This document shows, piece after piece, positions 52,073-62,300 of a DNA stretch of 64,000 nt. The stretch covers positions 62,001 through 126,000 of the forward strand of contig NZ_JAAGVZ010000003.1 in the NCBI RefSeq assembly GCF_010882125.1, written 5' to 3'. Both the position numbers and the translations under genes were made by a program. Every line of letters begins with the position of its first letter. The first letter of the stretch is position 1. This DNA is from Peribacillus alkalitolerans. Lineage in GTDB: Bacteria; Bacillota; Bacilli; Bacillales; DSM-1321. The notes beneath the pieces were generated by a model. That model ran no database searches, was not told where the DNA came from, and worked only from the letters and a program-made list of their open reading frames with translations.

Positions 52073-52126
52073 TATAATTCTTCACAAATTTTGAAATTAA
52101 ATAATTTATTAAATCATTTTCATTTC

Positions 52127-52440
52127 AACTTTACGTATACCTTTGCCTTTTTTGTATCACCAAGAAATTTCCAAACGCCTTTTTTAATTTGTTGAATTTT
52201 TCATTCTACAAATTCTTTCCGAAATAAAGTTGCATCACAGAAATCATCGCAAGTCAAATGATTCAAGCACAAATACTTTCACTTTGTAACGCTGCCACTA
52301 AAGTTGAAAATTTGGGAAGTACTATCGCTATCTCCTTTAATTTTCACTGAGTTGATCATGATCGGTGTATCGCCGTCAGCTTTTCGCTTCAACCATTCCG
52401 GAAACTTCGTAGCCTCCTACTTATGAAATTGCATTACGCA
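52127..52440 (-). pseudogene. Remnants of unknown genes
   Basis: Two protein-like minus-strand stretches without starts: DDFCDATLFRKEFVE, stop, then KIQQIKKGVWKFLGDTKKAK to about 52127; and FPEWLKRKADGDTPIMINSV, KIKGDSDSTSQIFNFSGSVT near 52290-52420. Neither was recognised. They show that the DNA downstream of the HupE gene is decayed coding sequence. Confidence 0.35.
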
Positions 52441-52558
52441 TCCCCTCATAGGAATGGCTCAATTAGTAGGGTAACCAAGAAGACAAAATAAAAAGATTTC
52501 ACTTCTCGCGCCTTTCCGGTCATATGGTTGGCAATTTTTTCATGTTTTGGGCTACGAT

Positions 52559-53665
52559 TTATTGCAGACGTTGAATAAACCAATAAAATGCTAAAACAAA
52601 AATAAGGCAAGATGTTGAGATCATCATTTTACGATACCATGGGAACTTTCGCAGCCATAGCAAGATGGGAAGTAATAAGCTTAGAACCATGAGCTGGCCT
52701 GCTTCTACACCTAAATTAAACGTCAGGAGTGAGCCAATCAGATTGCTCTTTGGAAGTCCTGTCTCAGCCAAAGCCCCGGCGAAACCCATGCCGTGAATCA
52801 GGCCAAATAAGGTCGTCAAAAGCCACCGCCATTTCGCCTTTTGAACAAATATATTTTCCACTGCCACATAGCAGATCGTCAGGGGAATCAAGGCTTCGAC
52901 CCAATGCGAACTGACCTGAATACGGTCGGTGGCCACCAAGAACAGTGTAATGCTGTGCGCGATTGTAAAAGCAGTAACAATTTTCAACGCATCCTTGAAG
53001 CGAGATGCAATTAATACTAAGGATAACAAAAACAGCAAATGATCGTACCCAATCAAAATGTGTTCGATTCCGAGTACAAAGTATTTCCACAGGACGGAGC
53101 CAATCTCGGACTGAGCTCTATGGCCGCAATCGTTGCAGCTTCCGGTAGTTTCCGCTGCGGGAAAGGTGATCTGAATATCTTTTCTATTAATATCAAGAAT
53201 ATCCTCATAGAAAAATTCCCCTGAATGGACCAAGAGTACACTCGTATGAGCAGGCGCATCTTCAAACACCAGATTGTAATGAATATTTAATTGTTCGATC
53301 GCTTCATCGGCGGTTAACCTTATTTGAAACACTACGCCTCTTGTGGAATCCTTTGTTGTCACGTCCATCGAAAGCAATTCCATCGTTAAGGGTTTCGAAT
53401 CCACATCTATTCGAAGATCTTTCTGTAAAAACGATTCGATTCCGTCCTTTTGCGAGGGCAGTTCCTCGTTTTCCAGATTATCATTCTTGTTGGTATCAAA
53501 TTGCACAAGCAAGTCTCGTTGATCAAGAAAAAGTTCATAGTCAATCTGGTTCCCTTTAACGTATAGCTTCGAGTAACCCATACTTGAGGAATGCGCAAAT
53601 GAAGTTGTGGCAGTCCCCAAAATTAATGCGATGATGAACAAGGAGAGGAAAGTTCTTAAATTCAT
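52559..53665 (-). CDS. HupE/UreJ-family membrane protein with extracytoplasmic EF-hand-like domain (copy 2)
   Basis: 368 residues from the ATG after AAAAGAGGTCCAGAAGCA (an in-frame ATG at 53686 is possible). Signal peptide to about residue 25, then a beta-rich outer domain with a 12-residue EF-hand-like loop D57-TNKNDNLENE-E68, a CNDC pair that the second copy lacks, and then six to seven membrane helices with GIEHILIGYDHLLFLLSL, AFTIAHSITLF and HGMGFAGAL. HupE/UreJ proteins are putative Ni2+/metal permeases; this branch is uncharacterised. It lies 250 bp downstream of phosphoesterase 2 on the same strand. Confidence 0.8.
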   Translation of the reverse strand: MNLRTFLSLFIIALILGTATTSFAHSSSMGYSKLYVKGNQIDYELFLDQRDLLVQFDTNKNDNLENEELPSQKDGIESFLQKDLRIDVDSKPLTMELLSMDVTTKDSTRGVVFQIRLTADEAIEQLNIHYNLVFEDAPAHTSVLLVHSGEFFYEDILDINRKDIQITFPAAETTGSCNDCGHRAQSEIGSVLWKYFVLGIEHILIGYDHLLFLLSLVLIASRFKDALKIVTAFTIAHSITLFLVATDRIQVSSHWVEALIPLTICYVAVENIFVQKAKWRWLLTTLFGLIHGMGFAGALAETGLPKSNLIGSLLTFNLGVEAGQLMVLSLLLPILLWLRKFPWYRKMMISTSCLIFVLAFYWFIQRLQ

Positions 53666-53717
53666 TGCTTCTGGACCTCTTTTCATAAAATGGACCAAGT
53701 AGAGAAGGAATTGCTAT

Positions 53718-53749
53718 GCAAGCCTGTAACAGGAATGTCACAGGCTTGC
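53718..53749. other. Intercistronic hairpin between phosphoesterase 2 and HupE
   Basis: GCAAGCCTGT-N12-ACAGGCTTGC, perfect 10-bp stem without a T run; may protect or attenuate the transcript. Confidence 0.55.
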
Positions 53750-53799
53750 GTAACAATTATAGTTCCTAATGTGGTAAATCCTGAATTCATCAATAATTA

Positions 53800-53828
53800 T
53801 AGGGGGAGAAATGGATCTCCCCCTTTTC
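53800..53828. terminator. Terminator-like hairpin after phosphoesterase 2
   Basis: GGGGGAGA-N6-TCTCCCCC. The T run (TTTT) lies on the plus-strand side, so on the minus strand it is only a stem-loop and partial read-through into the HupE gene is plausible. Confidence 0.5.
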
Positions 53829-53912
53829 ATTACCGACCAAGGGCTGCTGCCGTCTTTGCTGGTCCGTTGGCCAATCCCTGGATGGATACGGGCACTGTTA
53901 GGCTCTTTAAAG

Positions 53913-56690
53913 TCACGGTTGAACGACTTGGAATGTCTTACGATCCACTACCGTATAACCGTCATTGAGCAAAAAGAGTGCATCATAAGTGCCAGGGGCC
54001 AGTCCATTGTTTAAACTAACTCTTCCAGATCCAGACTTTAAATAACTCCATCGCAAAGATGCACCGGCACCTGGAGGAACAGCTCCGGTTCTGTAGATGC
54101 CGACCCAATCTTTCCCGTTTAACGCTGCCCCAGTATAGGATAGGGTAATAGCTTCCCCTTGGATGTACTGGGATTTGTCTAGTGTTATTTGGCCTGCAGC
54201 CACTCCAACTGCTTGAACAGTTACGTTAATACTTGTTGTCAATGGAACGCTGTTCGGGTTTTCAACTCCGGAAGGCAGGGTTACGGTCCCTGGCACCGAG
54301 AAGGTCTGCACTGTCTTGATAGCCGGATCGTAGTTAACGCCGCTTAAATCCCAAGTCACACTTGCGTCCACATTTCCTCCATCGGTTGCAAGAATTACTT
54401 CTGTGGGCAATCCAAGAGCTTCCGCTGTCTTGGCCGTTCCGTTGTTCGCAGATGCCGATGCAGGCGCAGTGATGCTGTTTAAGTTAACACCCTCCGTTAT
54501 AATGTCAATGTCCTGGGAGGAACGGTTATACATGGAATCCGCGGCGAATACCCTGAGTAAATATGGCGTTTTCGGCAATAAACCTGTAATCTTATATTGC
54601 CTGTATTCATCGAATGGTTTGTCTAACGGCAGCGAAAGGCTGTTAAACGATTTGTCCACATCCCCGGTGAGCTTGTTGATAAGCTCAACATTGTATTCCA
54701 ACACACGTACATTATCTTCTGCTTGCTTCATCGTAAAATTAACTTCGTTGCTCTTGATGGAATCGACCGTAATACCCTCATCAAACTGCGGAGGTATAAG
54801 TTCTCTTATATCGTTCCTGCTGTATGTAAAGGCATTTTTGCCTTCGCCAGCGTTTACTACACGAGGTATGCCTACAAATTCATTCGTACTTAAATTATAC
54901 TGTTTGATGATAATTTTCGGACCGTAAACCTCTAAGAAATTCACGATGCGAGGTGTGGTTTTATACTTGATATATGCGCCTTCTATGTATCCGCCGTACG
55001 GACCGTCATCAATATAACTAGAATATGACGACGCACCGGAATCGAGAAACGTAGCTGAACCTTGATGGAGAGAACGTTCGTCTGTCGGGTCGTATTGCGT
55101 ATGGCCTGACATATAAAACACCTGCGACAAATTATTGTCGGCAATATATTTACCTACAGCATTACTTCCCGAGCTGCTCCATCTCGATCCCCACACGGTT
55201 CCGCTTACAGGGAAGTGAGACATTACAAATATGGGTTTTGTTGAATCATAATCCTCTTCTTCTGTTATTGTTTTGAGGTAATTTTGGGTTTTTCCCACCG
55301 TATTTTGGTTATTGTAATTTGCGTCAAAACCGACAATATTGTATCCTTTTACCTTGACCCGATAAGCACTGTTAAAGAAATTGTTATCGTACGATTGCGT
55401 TGCTTCGTTCCACGCGCCGGCCGAACCGATAGGTATTAGGTTTTCGGCGCCGCCCATATCATGGTTGCCTCTTACCATTAATAACTCCGTCTTGTCAAAT
55501 AAACCCTCACTTTGAAGTTTATTGTATACGTTTGTAAGCTCACCCATCCACACATATTCACTGGCTTTGTTACCGCCGGTAACGTCGCCGGGAATCAACA
55601 TGACATCGGACTGCGGGAACACGCTCATGGCTTTTCTCATATCGTCTTCCACACGCGCGATTGCAGCGGGATTACTGCTGATTTCCGTGTCACTGTTTAT
55701 AGTTACATTTAAACCGGAGGGAGTTAATGTTTTATTGCTTTTTTGATAGATGAATATGGCATTGTTTAGTTCACGTTCGTAATAATTGATGGTTTCCTGT
55801 GTATAGAATTTTACTTTTTGCGTTCTTGCAACCGTTTTTGCATATTTCAAAGCCTTTTTCAAATAATCAAAATCGGTTTTGCTGAAGCCTTCGCCGCGAC
55901 CGTCTTCTACGATTGCACTTGCTTCTGATATGGTGTCGTTAAGTGCGTTCATATCTACTTCATGTCCAGCGTAACTATTATAATTCTCTTGAACTACATC
56001 AGTGCTTAATACGCCTTTCCAAATCATCAGATCAGCGATATCGAATGAATTGCCGCCGTGGTTGCCCAATCCGTCGCTACCTATATTTAAAGGATTCGAC
56101 GTATCTAAAGATCCGTGCCTCAGCGAAGTTTCAGCCATTTTGTAAGCATCAATATAAAGCGACGCGAGCATCTTATCTCTGTCTACAACAAATGTCACGT
56201 AACGCCAATCGGAAGCATCAAACGTGTTGCGCCCAAAGGAAATGTTCTTTACTTTTGCAGTCGGGAATCCAAAATTCATGTTGATTGAATTGGCTGATGT
56301 GTAAATCGCCCAGCCTGCGTTAGAGCCGTTACTAAAATCCTTGTTCGATAATATGACATTATTATTTTTAGTGTCGCCCTTATACCAGAAGGATACGGTA
56401 TAACTCTCTTCTCCAAATTTCAAGCTCTGCGGCGTACTGACATATTTGCCATTTCCGCTTTCTAAGTGCAGAGCTTTGGTTCCGGGTAATACACCGTCTA
56501 CAAAACTATAATTCCCTTTTGCTATCAAATCTTGTTGATTTGCAGCGTCCTTCAAATTATTATCAAATTTAATCGATGCAATAAGGGGGTTGGCATCTTT
56601 GCTGGCATTATCTTTTTCTGCGTATGTGGTGACCGATACCATACCGAATAACATCATTATTACAAGGGAAATGGATATAATTCTTTTCAC
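53913..56690 (-). CDS. Large secreted LamG plus metallophosphoesterase protein (copy 2, different architecture)
   Basis: 925 residues, GTG start with GGAGGTTTTCTGTA upstream. Signal peptide (1-24), a LamG/concanavalin-like domain (about 36-235), a helical FIVAR-like linker (245-318), a calcineurin-like phosphoesterase (328-610) with GD at 368-369, GNHD at 408-411, SHFP and SGHTQ, an FN3-like domain, the same Ig-like module as in the other two proteins (SITAPASASANNGTAKTAEA and onward), and a final beta domain. The usual D-x-H is D-x-E (NSDTEIS) and the last GHxH is GHTQ, so metal ligands differ from copies 1 and 3. Confidence 0.85.
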   Translation of the reverse strand: MKRIISISLVIMMLFGMVSVTTYAEKDNASKDANPLIASIKFDNNLKDAANQQDLIAKGNYSFVDGVLPGTKALHLESGNGKYVSTPQSLKFGEESYTVSFWYKGDTKNNNVILSNKDFSNGSNAGWAIYTSANSINMNFGFPTAKVKNISFGRNTFDASDWRYVTFVVDRDKMLASLYIDAYKMAETSLRHGSLDTSNPLNIGSDGLGNHGGNSFDIADLMIWKGVLSTDVVQENYNSYAGHEVDMNALNDTISEASAIVEDGRGEGFSKTDFDYLKKALKYAKTVARTQKVKFYTQETINYYERELNNAIFIYQKSNKTLTPSGLNVTINSDTEISSNPAAIARVEDDMRKAMSVFPQSDVMLIPGDVTGGNKASEYVWMGELTNVYNKLQSEGLFDKTELLMVRGNHDMGGAENLIPIGSAGAWNEATQSYDNNFFNSAYRVKVKGYNIVGFDANYNNQNTVGKTQNYLKTITEEEDYDSTKPIFVMSHFPVSGTVWGSRWSSSGSNAVGKYIADNNLSQVFYMSGHTQYDPTDERSLHQGSATFLDSGASSYSSYIDDGPYGGYIEGAYIKYKTTPRIVNFLEVYGPKIIIKQYNLSTNEFVGIPRVVNAGEGKNAFTYSRNDIRELIPPQFDEGITVDSIKSNEVNFTMKQAEDNVRVLEYNVELINKLTGDVDKSFNSLSLPLDKPFDEYRQYKITGLLPKTPYLLRVFAADSMYNRSSQDIDIITEGVNLNSITAPASASANNGTAKTAEALGLPTEVILATDGGNVDASVTWDLSGVNYDPAIKTVQTFSVPGTVTLPSGVENPNSVPLTTSINVTVQAVGVAAGQITLDKSQYIQGEAITLSYTGAALNGKDWVGIYRTGAVPPGAGASLRWSYLKSGSGRVSLNNGLAPGTYDALFLLNDGYTVVDRKTFQVVQP

Positions 56691-57224
56691 TACAGAAAAC
56701 CTCCAGGAATTCTAATTTTCTACGATTACCGCGACTGTATCTTCCACACCGTTCAATACATTTTTAGATTAGGAAATGGTTAACGTCGGATCTTGTTGTC
56801 CCTCCCTAGTCGTTAAGCTAAATTCGCAAGCATTGATCCTATACAACTCTTGCTACAAGATTTCCACCCAATTTATCATATCAACTCACTGATACATTCT
56901 ATTGGCCGGACATTATTCTAAAACCGCCCCCTCCAGAATCAAATTTGCATATCTGCTAAATTGTAAGGGACAAATATTAATAGAGTGTAGATCTAACGTA
57001 AATTTTTGCAATATTGATCATTGGTTTAACTATTGGTTTAACTATATAGTTCAAAAGTTATATCCTGTGTAGACAGGATTTAACGAATATTCAAAATAAG
57101 CGGACTCACCCTGTCAGGTCTGAATATCATCCTGATCTAAAATTGCTTAAAACACATTTAATAGATTCTGGTGCAAAAAATACTCGATAGAAACATAGAG
57201 TGTCAATTTCCTTAAATTGCTAGC
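56691..57224. other. Intergenic region upstream of phosphoesterase 2
   Basis: About 530 bp with no gene on either strand. A 12-bp direct repeat ATTGGTTTAACT occurs twice in tandem at 57022-57045, followed by ATATAG, which could belong to a regulator site. Confidence 0.4.
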
Positions 57225-57898
57225 TTATGAAGCTAATTCAAACAATTTATGAATGAATTCTTCTATTCTTTTAAGATTTTGGACAGACTTCTACCTTTGG
57301 AGAGTCTGTCCTTTTCTGATCATGTGCATAGCCTCTATCCCCGCAATAATTCGTTTAGCAGTTCGCAAGGACTTTAATCCAAGCATCGGGCGAATTCGTT
57401 TTTTAATGATGTGATGATCCTGCTCTTGCCTTAGTTGGATGCCTTCAGGCATCTGCTTTTCTTCTTTTAACTCTTGGATAGCGATGGGATAAGCTGGGTT
57501 CTTATCTACGGTTATCACACGAGGCTTAGAAACGTGCGAAAAAGCCAAGGCTTTCTTAAAAAAGCGCTTGGCTGCTTGTTTATTTCTTGCTTTACTTAGA
57601 TAAAAATCGATGGTATTCCCTTCTGAATCAACGGCACGATATAGGTACATCCATTGACCTTTGACTTTTACATAGGTTTCATCGACTCTCTAGGACTCAT
57701 TGGTGATCTTAAGATAACGTCGTACTCGTATTGATGAACCCAACGCATATTGGTTGTATGAGCCATAGATAGTCTACGTTCTTCCATCATTTCGACTAAA
57801 TCACGAAAACTGAGGTTGTACGTAGGTACCATCTAACGGTTAATAAACTAATATCAGGTTGATAATGTTTCCACTTGAATAGATTTTGCTTTTCCATA
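57225..57898 (-). pseudogene. IS6-family (IS240-type) transposase wreck
   Basis: Starts MEKQNLFKWKHYQPDISLLT and continues, with frameshifts, through YNLSFRDLVEMMEERRLSMA, TTNMRWVHQYEYD and VDETYVKVKGQWMYLYRAVD-type sequence to RNKQAAKRFFKKALAFSHVS and SLRTAKRIIAGIEAMHMIRK. A deletion removes residues before EQDHHIIKKR, and a TAG precedes the last 20 codons. The DDE catalytic core is broken, so it cannot move by itself. No terminal repeats were recognised. Confidence 0.75.
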
Positions 57899-58009
57899 CT
57901 GATCATCACGTCCTTTTTTAGAGTACTAGTATCAGTAAGTCCAAGTTTGGGAGATTACTTGCAGATATTTTCAAGTTTTTGCACCTCTCGTATTATTCAA
58001 ATCATAGCC

Positions 58010-59095
58010 TCATTGCAGTCTTAGAATCAACCAATAAAATGCCAGCACAAAAATAAGACAAGACGCTGAGATCATCATTTTACGATACCATGGGAACTTT
58101 CGCAGCCATAGCAAGAAAGGAAGTAATAGGCTTAGGATCATGAGCTGGCCCGCTTCCACACCTAAATTAAACGTCAGGAGTGAGCCAATCAGATTGCTCT
58201 TTGGAAGTCCTGTTTCAGCCAAAGCCCCGGCGAAACCCATACCGTGAATCAGGCCAAATAAGGTCGTCAATTGCCACCGCCATTTCGCTTTTTGAACAAA
58301 TATATTTTCCACTGCCACATAACAGATCGTCAGGGGGATCAAGGCTTCGACCCAATGCGAACTGACCTGAATACGGTCGGTGGCCACCAAGAACAGTGTA
58401 ATGCTGTGGGCGATTGTAAAAGCAGTAACAATTTTCAACGCATCCTTGAAGCGAGATGCAATTAATACTAAGGATAACAAAAACAGCAAATGATCGTACC
58501 CGATCAAAATGTGTTCGATTCCAAGTACAAAGTATTTCCATAGCACGGATTCACTTTCAGGCTGAACAATATTTTCAGGCTGAGCAATGGTGATCTGAAC
58601 ATCTCTTTTTTTGGTATCAAGAATATTCTGATAGAAAAATTCCCCTGAATGGACCAACAGTACATTCGTATGCCGAGGCGCATCTTCAAACATCAGATCG
58701 TAATGAAGATTAAATTGTTCGATCGCTTCTTCGGCGGTTAACCTTAGTTTAAACATTACGCCGATCGTGGAAGCCTTTTCTGCCAACTCCATCGAAAGCA
58801 TTTCCATCGTTAAGGGCTTCGAATCCACATCTATACGAAGATCTTTCTGTAATACCGATTCGATTCTTTCTATCTGCGAGGACAATTCCTCGTTCTCCAG
58901 CTGTTTATCCTTGTTGGTATCAAATTGTTCCAGCATGTCTATTTGATCAAGAAAAAGTTCATATTCAATCGTTTTCCCTTTAATGTTTAACACCGAGTAA
59001 CCCCTACTTTTGTCAGTATGGGCAAATGAAGTGCTGGCATTCGCACAAAATATTAAGGTGACTATGAATAAGGACAGGAATGCACGTAGTTTCAA
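58010..59095 (-). CDS. HupE/UreJ-family membrane protein with extracytoplasmic EF-hand-like domain (copy 3)
   Basis: 361 residues from the TTG seven bases after AGAGG; the in-frame ATG at 59113 is the alternative and overlaps that site. Same plan as the gene at 52559: signal peptide, outer domain with EF-hand-like loop D59-TNKDKQLENE-E70, then the HupE/UreJ helices. The membrane half is almost identical at DNA level to that of the other copy, while the outer domains differ, including loss of the CNDC pair. It follows phosphoesterase 3 after two 110-bp repeats. Confidence 0.8.
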   Translation of the reverse strand: MKLRAFLSLFIVTLIFCANASTSFAHTDKSRGYSVLNIKGKTIEYELFLDQIDMLEQFDTNKDKQLENEELSSQIERIESVLQKDLRIDVDSKPLTMEMLSMELAEKASTIGVMFKLRLTAEEAIEQFNLHYDLMFEDAPRHTNVLLVHSGEFFYQNILDTKKRDVQITIAQPENIVQPESESVLWKYFVLGIEHILIGYDHLLFLLSLVLIASRFKDALKIVTAFTIAHSITLFLVATDRIQVSSHWVEALIPLTICYVAVENIFVQKAKWRWQLTTLFGLIHGMGFAGALAETGLPKSNLIGSLLTFNLGVEAGQLMILSLLLPFLLWLRKFPWYRKMMISASCLIFVLAFYWLILRLQ

Positions 59096-59100
59096 AGCGA

Positions 59101-59345
59101 GACCTCTTTTCATTAAAGTTTAAATCTAATCCCTTGGAGCGAATCGTAATTGTGTCAATAAATATTGAGGTCTAAATATAGAGCGTCCCGCAGCAAATAT
59201 TTTGCCGCGGGACCTCTTTTCATCAAAGTTTAAAACTAATCCCTTAAGCGAATCGTAATTGTGTCAATGAATATTAAGCGTCTAAATATTGAGCGTTCCG
59301 CAGCAAGTATTTGCCGCGGGAACTCTTTTCCTCAAAGTTTAATTC
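59101..59345. repeat. 110-bp tandem repeat with GC-rich hairpin, two copies plus part of a third
   Basis: Units start GACCTCTTTTCATCAAAGTT at 59101 and 59211, with a third partial from about 59321. Each contains CCCGCAGCAAATATTTTGCC-type hairpin arms and TTGACACAATTACGATTCGC on the minus strand. The unit ends exactly at the HupE start region (AAAAGAGGTC), so each copy carries a HupE-like ribosome site and a -35-like TTGACA. A partial copy is at 36417-36515. Confidence 0.85.
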
Positions 59346-62300
59346 TACTTATCCACCGGCGCTAAAATTTTCATTTCCGACAAACCGACATTTGCCCCGC
59401 TTCCACCGGATACCTGGAATTTGACCCATGTCACTGTCTTGTCAGGGAAAGTAACAGAATAAGCGCTCCCGTCATTCGGGATTCCTGAAACCGTCAAAGT
59501 GCTTCCGTCGCTGAAGGTAAGCGTTCCGCCGGGCGCCCAGTCCGTTGTGTTGGGCCGATCATGAAAGATAATCTTGTTGAACGTTTGATTCGTCGTCCAA
59601 TTCACCTGGATCCATGGATTCTTTTCTCCCTTGGAGGCCCATTCGCCATTAACCGCTTGCCCTATGCCATCAAACACTTTGTCGGGAGTAAAACTGGCAT
59701 TGTAAATCGATGAAGCGGTAACTGCGGCGGTCCCCACTGGAATCCTATTAACAGTTACTCTAATACTCGTTGTCAATGGAACGCTGTTCGGGTTTGTGAC
59801 TCCAATAGGCAGAGTTACTTTTCCTGTTACCGTGAAGGTCTGCGCCGTCGTGGCAGTTGGATCGTAGCTTGCACTATTTACATCCCAATTCACATTGGCA
59901 TTCACATTTCCCCCATCGGTTACAAGGGCTACTTTTTCGGGCAATCCAAGAGCTGCCGCTGTCTTCGCCGATCCGATTGCCACGTCTGTTATGTCAGCAG
60001 GCGCAGTGATGCTGCTCAATTTTTTTTCTTGAACCTCTGTCAATTCAAACCAGTTCAATCTCCAAAAACCTGTATTTGCATTCAGCCTTATTTTATGTGA
60101 GCCTTCACTCAGTTTGATCGTATCGGAAGAAAAAGTGTCATAATTCCAACTCCCGGTTGAAAATGGGGTTCTCGTTTGAGGTACTCCATCTACCTGGAAT
60201 TCAACCTCTGCAGGACGCCATGTTGCCACCCTGTAATTTACTTGATAGAGTCCCGATTTTGCCACATCTACGTTATATTCCATCCATGCGCCTTTTTCTA
60301 AATTCATCACTATCCATGCGCGTCCGCCATCATTATTCGGAAAATTTCTAAATACAGAATCCGGTTTTCTCGAATTGTAGTTTACACCTACTATCCTTCC
60401 TGGCACCGAAGCTGAACCAGGCATTACATCTAAAATATTTACATTAAAGCTGGCTGTCTTTCCACCTACAGTCACAGTAATTGGCGCTCCTTCTTTAAGA
60501 GTGACACTATCAAAGCCGGTAATATGATCATCCGTTACGTTCTCCACTTTTGTTGTTCCATCGCTGTAAGTGCCTGTCACAACCAGCCCGTCTATATTCA
60601 CCCCATCTCCCTGAAGGTAATTCAACTTTGTTGGCAGTTTAGTTATTTCGATGCTTTTCAACGTAACGTCAGAAGTCTCATTGGCAATCGCCTTTATCTG
60701 ATCTGTAGACAAAGCTTGATAGTAAATTCTTGCAGCATCAATACGTCCATTGAAGCTTTGTTGGCCTCTACTGTCTGCACCGATATACGTTCCCGTTGTT
60801 GGCTTAGAAGGATCTGTTGTATTATTGGTTACCGGTGTGCTCTTGCCATTGATATAAAGCTCCCAGGTGCCGCTTCTTCTTGCCGCCGTGATATTGGTCC
60901 ATTGGCCCGCCGTCAAAGCAGTCTGCGATCCCAGGATCGTCTGACCGTTAATCGCGATTGATACCTTGTCACCCTGGTTATGATCCAGCATGATTGAATA
61001 TCCATTGGTAAGGCCATCTCCGTTGGACAATATTTGTTGAGATCCTGAGGTTGCACCATTCCACTTCACCCAGGTTGTTAGGGTTACATTGTTCTGTTTG
61101 TTGGATGCAAGATCTGCACTTGCATAATTACCGTCAGCACCGTTCAGGCTGAGCGAAGCTGAACCTTCCATTTTATCCGTCTTATCATAGGCAGCACTTC
61201 CATGCAAGGTTGCATTAATCCCATTCTTGATACTGTCGTTGCCATTGTCGTTAAATCCCCACATATGTTTTGGGTTGTTAACATCCATAATTTGGAATTT
61301 ATCTATATTCACGCCCGCTGCGTTGCCATCGCTTTGTATGACGATCTTGTTATTTGGACCCGGATTCAGTTCAACAGGTACCGCCAATTCGTTATACGAG
61401 CTCATGCTTCCGGTAGTCGGAATGCTGAGCGTCTGTACTTTGGCTCCATTTACATATAATCCTTTGGTAGCATTGGCAGCATCGGTAGCATACCTTATTT
61501 TCAATATTTTATTGCCGCCAGAAGCTCCTCCGTCAACCTTGAGCGTCTCGATATATGCGGTTCCATGGTTCATATTCACATACTTGCCGCCGGACGGATT
61601 TATGTCGTCGCCAGAGGTAGCATATGCGAACACACTATCCTCGGCTTCATACATGCCGGTTGTATTCGGGTGCAGACTCATAGTACCTTCCCATATGGTT
61701 TTTTTTGTACTTATATCCCTTCCCTTTATATGCACCTTGTCTTTATATACATCAAACATCATAGCTTGATTATTTAAAACGGCACCGTCTCTTAATGCAG
61801 TGAATTTATCCTCGTACATGTTGCCTTGTATCTTAGTATCGTCGTGAAGATGTCCTGTTGTTAAAATAACCTGTGGATATTTTTTAAGGATTTTTCGGAA
61901 CTCCTGATCCTGTGTAGTTTTTTGATAATAACCATTCGAAGAATATGACTTGGATACGGTCTGGTGAATAGGCTCATGCATGAACACAAAAATCGGCTTG
62001 TCCGGTTCAGCATTTGCAGCAAGCGTGCTTTCCAACCAGGCTAACTGTTCGTCGGACATATACGCGGCATAGGACGGTTTCGTATCATACCCTAAAAATA
62101 TAAAGTCATAGTCTTGTATTTCCCGGTGGTAATACACCTTCTTTTCTGGTATTCCTGCCTTTTCTATAAATCTGTTCTTCGCTACATTATAATCCGACTG
62201 CCAATCATATTCATGATTTCCCATTGCATAATACACCGGCGGATGATCTTTTACAGAATCGATAGCATTTCTTATGGCGTCATATTCACCGCTATCCCCG

